Source: Diphasiastrum complanatum (Eukaryota > Streptophyta > Lycopodiopsida > Lycopodiales > Lycopodiaceae). Taken from it: a stretch of 58,000 nucleotides of DNA. The position numbers and the translations under genes are program-made. Within the stretch, counting starts at the first letter, position 1. Every line of letters starts with the position of its first letter. The stretch lies in assembly GCA_029204225.1 (NCBI GenBank), contig CM055106.1, positions 18,924,149 to 18,982,148 on the forward strand. Direction: 5' to 3'. Below are positions 21,494 to 31,752 of the stretch, piece after piece. The notes under the pieces were generated by a model, which searched no databases, was not told where the DNA came from, and was given only the letters and a program-made list of their open reading frames with translations.

Positions 21494-22270
21494 TCATAAA
21501 GCCACTATCTTGAGTGTCAACGTAAGGAAAATGGTGATGCTGAGAAATAGGAAGGGTTGCAAGTCATGGTAAACAAAATATTTTAACTGACATAAATAAG
21601 AATCACAATCCACATCATTTATGCGTTCAATCATTTCCATAGCAGAAATCAAGTACAAAGGAGAAATATCAACATTTCTATTAAGTTCTATCAAGGAGCC
21701 ATTATGCATAAAAGATAAACTGTGAGTCTTATAGTCTTCCTTCAGTGACTCATTGTGTACATAAACCATTTCTTCCCAAATATTACATCTATTTTGTCCA
21801 AAAGTCTATACTATCTTTATAAGGCTTGAATTTGCAAAGGTAGACCTGGACCTATCCAGGCCCACACTTGGCTTTTTGCTCTTGTGGCCAGCTTCATCAC
21901 ACAACATTGATTACTTTGCTTTGTGTTCACCTTTAGCTTCTGCAACAATTTAGAGTTAATAAAATTGTGTGTAGAACTATCATCAAACAAAACTGTTACG
22001 GCTTGGCCACCTATGGCACCATTCATTCGAATTAGGTCATGGGGGCCAAATACCACCGTATTAAAACATCTTTGACATTTTTCCATTTCTTTGGGCATTC
22101 CTTTGCGACATGTCCTAGCTCCATTCAATCAAAGCATAGGTTGTTGCTCCTAGCCTTGGCGAAGGTCTCTTGGTCCATCGAAGATCGTTTCTTTGACCCA
22201 CTAGTTCCAGAGGGAACATCTTTTACTTTTACTTTTTCTTTCTTTGAAAAGAAGACTTTTTATCCTTTGC
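21494..22270 (-). mobile_element. Gypsy fragment G3: gag end, protease and linker
   Basis: Minus-strand frame 22128-21817 encodes a retropepsin-like block, VLFDDSSTHNFINSKLLQKL, where a canonical active site would read with D-S/T-G; here the triad is D-D-S, so it would be inactive. Frame 21769-21494 follows with [15 protein letters not shown], the linker before reverse transcriptase. The sequence is a close relative of the protease and linker of G1. No reverse transcriptase or LTR is attached. Confidence 0.7.
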
Positions 22271-22279
22271 TTTAGGCTA

Positions 22280-22936
22280 AATTCAAGAAAAACAATCTCG
22301 GTACCTAAGTAATGATACAAATCTTCTAACTCATGTCCCACCACATCAACACAAATCTAAGGCAAGAGCACAATGAAACATGCACAAATCATTCACCAAA
22401 GTACATTCACACGTGTGGGAGACTTGTAATAAAAATAACTAATTATAAGAAAGCCTTGCTCTCGGGTAGAGAGAGAAATCAAGTACACATCCTCGGGTAG
22501 AGAGAGAAAGCCAAAAAGACTCAAAATGTAGAAACTCTCATAATCTCCATAAAACTTACATAGAATCGATCTATCACTCATATAAGTAGCAACTCGAGGT
22601 AGAGGAGTGAAACATGATTGGACCCCTTCTTTTTCTCTTCCTAATTTGATTGGCTTAGTGGCATATAGGCCCTCAAACTTGATTGGACCAATTTCATGGA
22701 TCTCTTACTTGTGATTGGTCACATGATCTCAATACAACACATAGGAAGGTGTCACTAGCCCTCTACCATCATGCCATGTGCCAACAAGTGCCTAACTTAC
22801 TCTTGGATTTGGCCTAATCGTCATCTATCATGTGTACTTGCTCGAGTTAGCCTAATCACCTACTAACGTGTGGATTGACATAAAAAAGTCAACATACCCC
22901 CTAATTCAACATAGATAACTTTTTCAAATTTTCACA
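22280..22936 (-). repeat. LTR of the C2 copia family, minus orientation
   Basis: It shares with the C2 LTRs the CACACGTGTG palindrome (22408-22417), two GGGTAGAGAGAGAAA blocks (about 22456 and 22497) and four ATTGG boxes at 22617, 22649, 22682 and 22714. It ends in ATTTTCACA at 22936. The left edge is approximate. Confidence 0.6.
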
Positions 22937-23017
22937 AAAGGATCGACTTGAGAAGCTATTCATAATTACTTAAGTTTTGGAGGAAACTAGCATAGTAGTC
23001 AAGCTAAATTTTGAGGA
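22937..23017 (+). mobile_element. 3' internal tail and polypurine tract of a C2-family copia
   Basis: The sequence AAGCTAAATTTTGAGGAG before TGTGAAG matches the tail just inside the 3' LTR of C2 (minus strand near 27489-27510). The preceding AAAGGATC...CTTGAGAAG is also shared. Confidence 0.55.
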
Positions 23018-23815
23018 GTGTGAAGATTTTGCAAAATCTAGCTTGATTAGTTTATCTTTCATGTACATATGTAATCTCATGTGTGGAGCATGTTCCCACG
23101 TGTGAAGGGTAGGCCTAATCATTCTAGTTCATTTATGTTGAGTGTGAATAGTCAATCGGCCTCAAATTTGAGATCTAGTGAGATAGTGACATTTGTCACA
23201 TGATGTTAGATTGAAATGCATCTATTTGAGGCTTAGATCACAAGGCCAATCACTTTAAGAGGTACATTAAATGTGGAACAATCATGTTCAGTGGTGCACA
23301 TCATGAGGAACTGTGAGGTGAAAATCATGAGGTCCAATCATGATGAGAGGTGCAAATCTAGAGAGGGAGGGGGGGGGGTCCAATCATGATGTAGAAAGGC
23401 AATCAATGGGGTCCAATCATTCTCAAGCATTCCTCATGCTAGATCTCGTGCTAGTACTATATGAAAGAGCTCTCTTATTGTATATAAGTTTTTGTGAAAC
23501 AATCTATGCGATACACATTGTTTGTCCTCATATTCTCTCTCTACTTGAGGGCTCACTCACTTTCTCTCTCTACTAGGCTATTTTCTCTCTCTAAAAGCAT
23601 GTTGAGAACCTAGTTTAATCATGTACTTTGATTGCTGTGCCAATTGAATGTGGATTCATCATGCATGAAATTGTGCTCGTCTTAGAATCAATCTAAGAAG
23701 AATGTAGAATGCAATCTAGGTGATAGATCTATGTGCAATCACAATTTACGTTAGAAGATCATTGTGGGTGTTGGACAGGTCTTTACACATGTGAAACCTT
23801 CACAAAATGTAGCTA
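23018..23815 (+). repeat. LTR of the C2 copia family, plus orientation
   Basis: Begins TGTGAAGATT directly after a polypurine tract, contains GGTCCAATCATG repeats (CCAAT at 23334, 23380, 23413), a TATATAAG box at about 23482, and a CTCTCTCTAC block. It ends near CTTCACA at about 23815 (approximate). It faces the minus-oriented LTR at 22280-22936. Confidence 0.5.
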
Positions 23816-25309
23816 AAGAGGAGCAACATTAGCGAAGCTAACTCTACATAAGTTGACGTGAAGATGTTTTGAATTTAATTTGAATAATTGAATTTACAAT
23901 CATGTCAACAATTTTTTCAATACACAACTTATTTATGAAACTTGTATTCTCTTCACAAAATCTTTTGACCAATTCTTTGATGGGTTTTCAAATTGTCAAA
24001 ACCATGCACAAAGCTAGTATTTATGTTGTCTAGTTATGTTGTATATTCCAATGTGTAATTTTGTTCTTTGGCTAAGAGTTACCACATGCTAATGCTTTGA
24101 CCACTCAAAGGTAATAGGCTGCAAGATTACATATTTCAACAAGTTGACTTGATTGAAATCAAAATACAAAGCTATAGGAACTTTCAGGAATAAGAGAGGT
24201 GGTGTTGTATCAATATGATAGCCCATCGAAGTTGGCCCCAAAATTGGATTCAGGGAATGTGTCATGTTCTAGAGAATAATACATGATCTAGTCTTGGGAG
24301 GGCCATGAGAGAAAACTAAGACCTCTGGCGCAAGTCCACATGGACCTACTAGGCCAACACAAATATTAGGAAGATGGGCTTTCATTCAAATTGGAAACAT
24401 GAGTTGTCGGTTCCAAGTAGTGTGTATTACCATAGTTTTAGAGTCTCCCGTTCATTGGCCCAAAAGTTACATATTGTACGTGATTTTTAAAGGGTCTGTC
24501 TTAGCCATTAGCGTGTGGCACAATGAAGCCATAGCAACTTGTCGGGGTCCACTTGAAGGTAGTACAATCATGTAGCAGCTCTCATAATATATTGCTTCTT
24601 GCACATTTCATGTCAAGCGCCCAATCTAGTAAGCCACCAACCAAGGACTTTGCTCTATGGACTTCTAGTGACCAATCCTCAAACATCACATAGTGTTGGG
24701 GTATAATATGAACTCACTAAAATGATTTTTGAAGAATTCAAAAGGTTATCCGGCCGATTCAGAACTCGTAATTTTAAAAACAGAAGATGCTTTGATAATA
24801 TCCTCCAAGTAATACTTTCAATAGCTTGGAAAAAAACGAAGTCACATTGAACCAGTAGAAAGCTAGTAATAAGTGGTGGATGGATGTGTTTGGGGTGCCT
24901 TTGAAAGATGGTCCCTAATAAAAAAATTTGAGGTGGACAACAACCATCACTTGAAAATCTCTCATCGCTAAAATGTTTTGACTTAGAGAACAATAAACCT
25001 CTCATCATGGATGATTTTGGTATAGGGATGCATTGGAAAATATTCAAAATAAGTGTTTCATAATGGAGGTTTTTGAATCTTTTAATCAAAGAAATGGACA
25101 TACACCAATTGGAAGTTTTCATATGCATCCGACATAATGTAAGGATGCATTCTTGATGAATTTGTCATAAGCAGTGATAAAATAGATGTCATGTTGACAG
25201 TGCTTTCTAAGTTGGTGGACAGTTGTATTGAGGCAAGTGACTCTATGTGTGAGATAGAGTTCTATGGAGAAGATAGTATCATACTTTATGTGAAAATTTA
25301 ATTGAGAAA
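23816..25309. other. No gene recognised
   Basis: AT-rich, with a 149-codon minus frame (25128-24679) that lacks known motifs. Probably old transposon or intergenic DNA. Confidence 0.35.
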
Positions 25310-25805
25310 GGCTGAGCAGCGAACTCGAACTCGAAACATTTTTATTCTTGTTCAATCTCGAACTCGAAACTCGAAAGTTTCGCGAACAGTGTCTTCTCGA
25401 AACTCGAAAGATTCGCGAACAATAAATCATTGCGAAATATTTTTGATTCTTGTTCAACTGAAATATCTACTGTCGCGAAACGCTACTCGTTGTAACAACA
25501 GAGACACAACAGAGAAACAAGGCAGCAAAGTATACTGAAAAATCAGAATCAGAATTATAAAAATTCATTCTTGATCAAAGTTTCTTATCAGATGATTTTA
25601 TCAATTGTTTTCTAAATGTCTAAAATTATCTATCACACTCACGCAATATATCTCTTAATTCCGCATGCTTTATTCAATCAAGGTAAAAACTGCTCTATTA
25701 GTACATAGATTAGAATCAGACCCGATTGAAGACACTGATATTAGTTTGATTTATTCAAACTTTCATCGTGTTCTCTAAGGAAGAATTCTTAGTATTTTTT
25801 CTACA
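25310..25805 (+). repeat. Probable 5' LTR of copia C3
   Basis: The right edge is set by the primer site; the left edge is a guess from the TGAGCAG start, comparable to TGAAGAA at the C4 LTR. Rich in CGAACTCGAAA repeats at 25320-25400. It does not resemble the LTR found at the 3' end of the element. Confidence 0.4.
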
Positions 25806-25806
25806 G

Positions 25807-25820
25807 TGGTATCAGAGCGC
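25807..25820 (+). promoter_or_regulatory. Primer binding site of copia C3
   Basis: TGGTATCAGAGCGC, a near-perfect plant copia primer site for initiator tRNA-Met, one base after the LTR. Confidence 0.8.
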
Positions 25821-25887
25821 ACCTCTCTCAGCATCCTTCACACATCCATCAACAGCCGTATCTGGAGCTTATTCAGGAAATTAGAAG

Positions 25888-26676
25888 ATGTCTTTGATCA
25901 ACAACATTCAGTCTAAAATCAGTACGATCTTGGATACAGAAGTTCGAATTATTTAATTTGGAAGTTAAAGACTTCACTCATACTGAAGGGCGAAGGTCTT
26001 TGACATTGGGTAGAACCAATAGAAGAGAAGCCAATCACTCTTGGCAAAGAACTTTGAGAATGGAGTTTGAAAAATGACAAAGCAATAGCAATTATTGCGT
26101 CTTTAGTGAATGACAACATAATGCTAGATCTTTTATCAATTTCGAACGCGAAAGAATTGTGGGAAGAATTACAAACCAAGAATGAGACTCGGTCTCGTAA
26201 TCAAATCATGTTCTTGGAAGACCAATTAACTTACCTACAATGGGACAACAAAGGCCTGACCACTTTCGTACGAAAGATAAAGGATATGTTTATTTCTTTG
26301 CAGAATTCCGGCACAAAAAATGCAATTTTAAAGGAAAAACAGCTTAGCTATTTTCTTCGAGCCCTACCCAGGTCATTCCACACAACTCGAACTTTATTGG
26401 CAAAAGATTCGACTATGACACTTCAAAAGGCAATAGATGGAGTTAAAGAGGAAGTAGAAGCTCACGAACGCTATGACAATAATGGTGATTCGAAAAATGC
26501 TCTATTTACTTCAGGAGAATAAATCTTCGAAGAAGTCTAAGACTAAGAGGGAGTCATCTAAGAAGAATGAAAATCGTTTAGACGAATCGAAGACAAATGA
26601 TCGACAATCAGGAAAACAACAGAAAGATTCTGGTGATAGGAAGATTTGCAACAGATGCAAAAGATCAGGGCATACA
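25888..26676 (+). pseudogene. Copia C3 gag, 5' part up to the first zinc knuckle
   Basis: An ATG at 25888 begins an NIQSKISTIL-like N-terminus shared with C4, but stops and frameshifts follow at once. The readable frame is 26067-26522 (LWEELQTKNETRSRNQIMF, then LEDQLTYLQWD). A frame change leads to the first knuckle CNRCKRSGHT, where C2 is inserted at 26677. Confidence 0.8.
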
Positions 26677-27488
26677 TGTTGATTTCACACGTGTGGACTG
26701 TCCACAACATGTACTTGTGATCTCCTAAGGTGTGTAGATGCACCAAGATCAAGACTAGATTGAGATTCAAGATCTATGGCAAAAACACACTACTACATGT
26801 ATTCAATCACTTCCAACTCTCACTCACACGTGTGGGAAGTGTTCCAAAAGTAATCTAAGTAAAAACAAGCTGCTCTCCTCAGGTAGAGAGAGAAAATCAT
26901 CAATAGCTCTCGGGTAGAGAGAGAAAGCTAGAAATCCAATGACACTCAAAATCCACTCAATCTCAAAATCAATTCGATCCAAATGAGGAGTACAATGATA
27001 CTAGTAGATCCACGAGCTACCACTATGCCTAACTATGATTGGACCACACTTTGCCACCTCTTAATCCTATTGGACCATTGATCCATGTACCTCTCAATTC
27101 TATTGGACCATTTTCAAGCAAACCTCAAATTCTATTGGACCACTGATGGTTCCACCTCTAAATCCTATTGGATCTCTTAAACTTCATCAAACAAAAGCAT
27201 TACACTTGTCTACACTGTAATTGGCACGATTTTGGCCTCCTACTCTATTTTGGCTCTATAGTGGCATTACAAGTGGAAATGGATAATTTGCTATCTATGC
27301 CAAATTTGACCCTATCAACATCCTACACCTAAATGCTTGACTATGAAATTCTATGAGACCCCTATATCAAACATTTTTTATTTACTTTACAATTCTCCAC
27401 ACATGGGAACATCCTCCACACATGTGAGATTCACTTACAAACTTCTATCATAAAAAATACCAAGCTAGATTTTTGCCAATTTCTCACA
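26677..27488 (-). repeat. 3' LTR of copia C2
   Basis: 812 bp, TGTTGATTTC to TTCTCACA in plus coordinates. By hand alignment it differs from the other LTR by about 23 substitutions, mostly transitions, and one 12-bp indel. Contains CACACGTGTG at 26686 and 26825, twin GTAGAGAGAGAAA blocks, and a 32-33-bp phased ATTGG array. Confidence 0.9.
27038..27171 (-). promoter_or_regulatory. Phased CCAAT-box array in the C2 LTR
   Basis: ATTGG (CCAAT on the coding strand) occurs at 27038, 27069, 27102, 27134 and 27167, each in a diverged 32-bp unit containing TATTGGACCA. CCAAT is the NF-Y binding motif. The spacing is close to three helical turns. Function is inferred. Confidence 0.55.
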
Positions 27489-28189
27489 CTCCTCAAAAAA
27501 TAGCTTGGAAAGGTACTAGATCACTTGAGAAGTTTGTAAATCTTTTTGAGTGGATCCTTTGGTATGCATAAGAAGTGAAGATCAGCCAAGGGATCCATCA
27601 TAGCAGCACCCTCACCATATCCATGATAAGATCTCTTTGGTAGAGATCTCTTGCCAATGCCTTTGAAGAGTGCTCCACCAATATGCCACTATGATCATGG
27701 GCTTCCTCCATGCTTGATGATGATCTTTGCTTTGAAAGTTCCACTTGCATGATGGATGCATCATAAATATTCTCTGAGGCTTCCAAGCCTCATAAGGATC
27801 ATGGAGATCAAGATCATAAGATGTGAAACAATGATGATTATCAAGATTATGCTTTCTAGCTTGACTAGTCCACATACAATGAACTATATCCATGATGGAT
27901 CTAATCTTGATATCAAAGACTACCTTAATCTTTTTTAGGCTAGTTACTCTCTCAAGGATGTAAGTGTCCACTTTGGATGCTTCACTTGATCTCAAGAGGA
28001 GTTTACAATTTGCCTCAAAACATGTGAAGACATGATTTTAAAAAAAGTGAGTACCAAGCTCAATCTTGTTCTTTCTAGAACCAAGAGCATACTTTTGACA
28101 ATACAATATCTTGCTTTCAAAAAGTATTGGAAACATATCTAAGTCAATAATGACAAGAAACATGTCCATACCATAAGCATCATACAAAA

Positions 28190-28963
28190 CTAGTATAGCT
28201 TTTCTTGAACTTTGAGATCCAAAAAATTCAATGAAGCAAGATAGCATTTCAAGCAAAGGAAGAGAAGCATATATGAATGTGATGCAATAGATACAACATG
28301 AAAGATGCCCCTCTTTGCCATGTAAGGTGAGCCATAAGGCTCGACCATGCATCTTGAAGATCTTCTTGAAATCATATGAAGAAGAAACTCCTCCTCACAC
28401 CTTGGCCCCATCATAACTTGAATACCTTCAAAAAAGATAACTTGTGATGCTTCTTGAGAAGCCTTGATCTCGGCCACTTCCAAGATTGAATCTTCATGCA
28501 ACATGACATCTCTATTCACAATCACTTTTGAAATAGAGAGTGTAAAGACACTAAAGGCCTCCTTGATGGATGAGTATCCAATCATGATCCATGAGCTTGG
28601 ATCATCCTTCCTCCTTGTTTCCAAGGGAATATGTGCAAAGCAAGCACTACCAAGTTCACTAAGGTGATCAACCTTAGGGTTCATCTTGAATAAAACTTCA
28701 TATGGTGCTATTCCTTCAAGAGCTCCAATACTCCTCAAAGCTTTGATCTTCAATGAGAATTTCTTCTCAACATATGCTTTGAATAATAAGGAATAATCAT
28801 ACACCATAATACTTGAAGAGAGAAGATATGTGCATCTTGTGTGATCATCCATCCTCCTTTGAAAGATTGGACATATAAGAAACATCAAGAGAGTTTGCAC
28901 TCTCACTTGGATCCAATTTGTAGATGCCTTCAAATCTTGATCCATATGCAAGGATCTGACCAT
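28190..28963 (-). pseudogene. Copia C2 integrase remnant with internal deletion
   Basis: The minus frame has a DDHTRCTYLL block of the integrase core, runs to KIKALRS, and then jumps directly to a GIAPYEVLFKMNPKVDHL block and an SWIMIGYSS block of the integrase C-terminus. About 100 residues containing the second catalytic Asp region and the catalytic Glu are missing. The last third has no clear match. Confidence 0.75.
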
Positions 28964-30171
28964 CCTTCTTGATCACACAATTGTCAATATTGAAATTGAC
29001 ATCAAAGCCACTATCAAGAAGTTGGCCAACACTTAAGATGTTCTTTGTAAGCTTTGGGACAAAAAGAACATTGTTAAGAAAGAGATCTTTAGAAGATGCA
29101 AGCTTCAAGGGAATAATCCCTACTCCTTCAATATTGCACTCATGCTTACTTACAATGTATATGGTCTTCTTGACTCCATCATAAGGCATAATAGATGAAA
29201 AAAAGTGCTTGGAGCCATACATATGTGAAGATGCTCCACTATCAATATACCATGAGTCATCCTTGTTGAAGGTGGAAGAGGGGAAGTTTGATGCCATAAG
29301 AGAGCCTTCTCCATCACTTGTAATATAGTCTTTTTTCTCATTGGTGATGTTGGCTTGATTGAGTTGATTCTTCTTCTTGAAGCAATTGGTGGCATAATGG
29401 TCTTTCTTGCCACAATAAAAGCACTTGATCTTCTTCTTCTTGAGATTTGAAGTAGAAGCATGAGAGGTATCCTCCTCCTCCTCTCCATCTTGGTCTTTAG
29501 CTTTGTCATTAGAGAAGTGATGGTGTTGCTTCTTACTCCTCTCTTTGTGCTTGGCAAATAGAACTTTGCCATCATCATGATTGAGTGATAGCTTGTCCAT
29601 CTTCAAGAGTTTGTACTCTTGTCTTGATTTTTCAGAAATAAGCACACTTTGAAAGGCCTCCAAACTTGGTAGCTCCTCCTTAATGGCATAGGATTGGACA
29701 AGGTTGTCATATTTATCTCTCAAGCCATTGAGAATGACTTGGACTAGCTCACTTTGATTGATTGAGTCACCAATACATGCAAGCTCCCTATGAATATCCT
29801 TGACTCTCACTCTCATCACTCTTTTGACTACTTTGGAAGATTTGATTTCTAAGAGTGAGGAGCCTAGAGGTGTTCTTAGCCTCATAGATGGACTTGAGAC
29901 AATCCCAAGCGTCCTTGGATGTAGAACAATCACCAATCTCCCTCAATATCTCATTAGAGACATTCATCTTAATGTAGTGGAGAGCCATCCTAGCTCTCTT
30001 CTTGTATTTTTGTACTTCTTGAAGGACTTGAGGCTCCTCCTCAATCCCAAGTACAATGTCCATCACATCTTGGAGTATCAAGATGGACTCCATCCTCAAC
30101 TTCCATATTGAATAATTGAAAGTAGACAATCTCTCACTTGGCTGCAACAAGTATGAACTCATTGAAGTCAT
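28845..30171 (-). pseudogene. Copia C2 gag and protease
   Basis: Frame 30171-29788 is the gag N-terminus (STFNYSIWKLRMES, AWDCLKSIYEAKN). A frameshift around 29830 leads to frame 29936-28845, with the rest of gag, a complete zinc knuckle CFYCGKKDHYATNC, the protease site WYIDSGASSHM, and NVLFVPKLTKNILSVGQL. The pre-integrase region is lost beyond the stop. This is the best preserved gag-protease in the window, with only one frameshift. Confidence 0.85.
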
Positions 30172-30910
30172 GTAAAGTGGAGCTAAATAAAAGTGATGAA
30201 CAAAAAATGTTGCTTCTCTCTCACTATAGGATCCAATAATGGTGTGCTACCATTTCCTATGCAAGATCTTGCAACAAACTGTGAGATGATTCTCACTAGC
30301 TATCTCAATCTCTCCAAAACTAGATCTACATCACATCAAATGATGGAGTATGGGCAAAGTTAGGATCAAACGCTCTTAGCACGTGTGAAATACACTAAGA
30401 AACCAAATTTGACTCAAATACAATGATATTACATGAAACAAAATGGCTAAGATCTCAAAACAGTGCCTAGATCACATATAGATGAGATTGGTAAGCATTC
30501 AACTATGATTTTGGATCAAACAAGCAATCTCTTGACCAAACCAAATGTGTCCACCCAGGTCTAGGTGCCCTACCTAACCCTCTTTAAAAGCTTATAACTT
30601 TTGATTGGCTCAACCAAATGGAATGAAATTGATTGCATCAGAAACTAGGCAAAAATAGCTTCAAAACAAGCTATCTAGCAAGATTTTTGGATCAAACATG
30701 AAAGAGAACTCCCAAACTGAATTTGGATGTTCCTCACATGTGTCTGAGCACCTGATTCCGTACAGTACCAGGTCAGGCCCAATCAATGCCCTATTGATCT
30801 CTTTTGATCCAAAATTGGACAAGATAGCTAGGAAAATGGATCTTGACAATTTCTAGCTCAAGATTGATGAATAGTTTTCACTCAAATGGATCAAAATGCA
30901 TGGTAACTTT

Positions 30911-30928
30911 AGGTAGGCTCTGATACCA
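30911..30928 (-). promoter_or_regulatory. Primer binding site of copia C2
   Basis: On the minus strand TGGTATCAGAGCC follows the LTR end directly; a full match to the plant initiator tRNA-Met primer site. Confidence 0.85.
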
Positions 30929-31752
30929 TGTTGATTTCACACGTGTGGACTGTCCACAACATGTACTTGTGATCTCCTAAGGTGTGTAGATGCACCAAGA
31001 TCAAGACTAGATTGAGATTCAAGATCTATCTTTGATTCTATGGCAAAAACACACTACTACATGCATTCAATCACTTTCAACTCTCACTCACACATGTGGG
31101 AAGTGTTCCAAAAGTAATCTAAGTAAAAACAAGCTGTTCTCCTCGGGTAGAGAGAGAAAATCATCAATAGCTCTCGAGTAGAGAGAGAAAGCTAGAAATC
31201 CAATGACACTCAAAATCCACTCAATCTCAAAATCAATTAGATCCAAATGAAGAGTACAATGATACTAGTAGATCCATGAGCTACCACTATGCTTAACTAT
31301 GATTGGACCACACTTTGCCACCTCTTAATCCTATTGGACCATTGATCCATGCACCTCTCAATTCTATTGGACCATTTTCAAGCAAACCTCAAATTCTATT
31401 GGACCACTCATGGTTACACCTCTAAATCCTATTGGACCCCTTAAACTTCATCAAACAAAAGCATTACACTTGTCTACACTCTAATTGGCACGATTTTGGC
31501 CTCCTACTCTATTTTGGCTCTATAGTGACATTACAAGTGAAAATGGATAATTTGCCATCTATGCCAAATTTGACCCTATCAACATCCTACACCTAAATGC
31601 TTGACTATGAAATTCTATGAGACTCCTATATCAAACATTTTTTATTTACTTTACAATTCTCCACACGTGGGAACATCCTCCACACATGTGAGATTCACTT
31701 ACAAACTTCTATCATAAAAAATACCAAGCTAGGTTTTTGCCAATTTCTTACA
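30929..31752 (-). repeat. 5' LTR of copia C2
   Basis: 824 bp, a near copy of 26677-27488, with the same ATTGG array shifted to about 31302-31435, a 12-bp insertion near 31031, and CACACGTGTG at 30938. The second palindrome is mutated here to CACACATGTG. Confidence 0.9.

Larger units (their letters stand above)
26677..31752 (-). mobile_element. Ty1/copia element C2, minus strand, nested and internally deleted
   Basis: Two nearly identical direct LTRs (26677-27488 and 30929-31752) flank 3.4 kb with gag, protease and integrase remnants on the minus strand. The primer site at 30928-30911 and the polypurine tract at about 27489-27500 fix the orientation. Reverse transcriptase is not recognisable, so this copy is non-autonomous. 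It interrupts the zinc-knuckle codons of C3. A target duplication could not be resolved at the edges. Confidence 0.9.

Noticed and set aside
25119-25457. 112-codon minus frame rich in Ser and Arg
   Set aside because: It overlaps CGAACTCGAAA repeats of the probable C3 LTR and has no motif.
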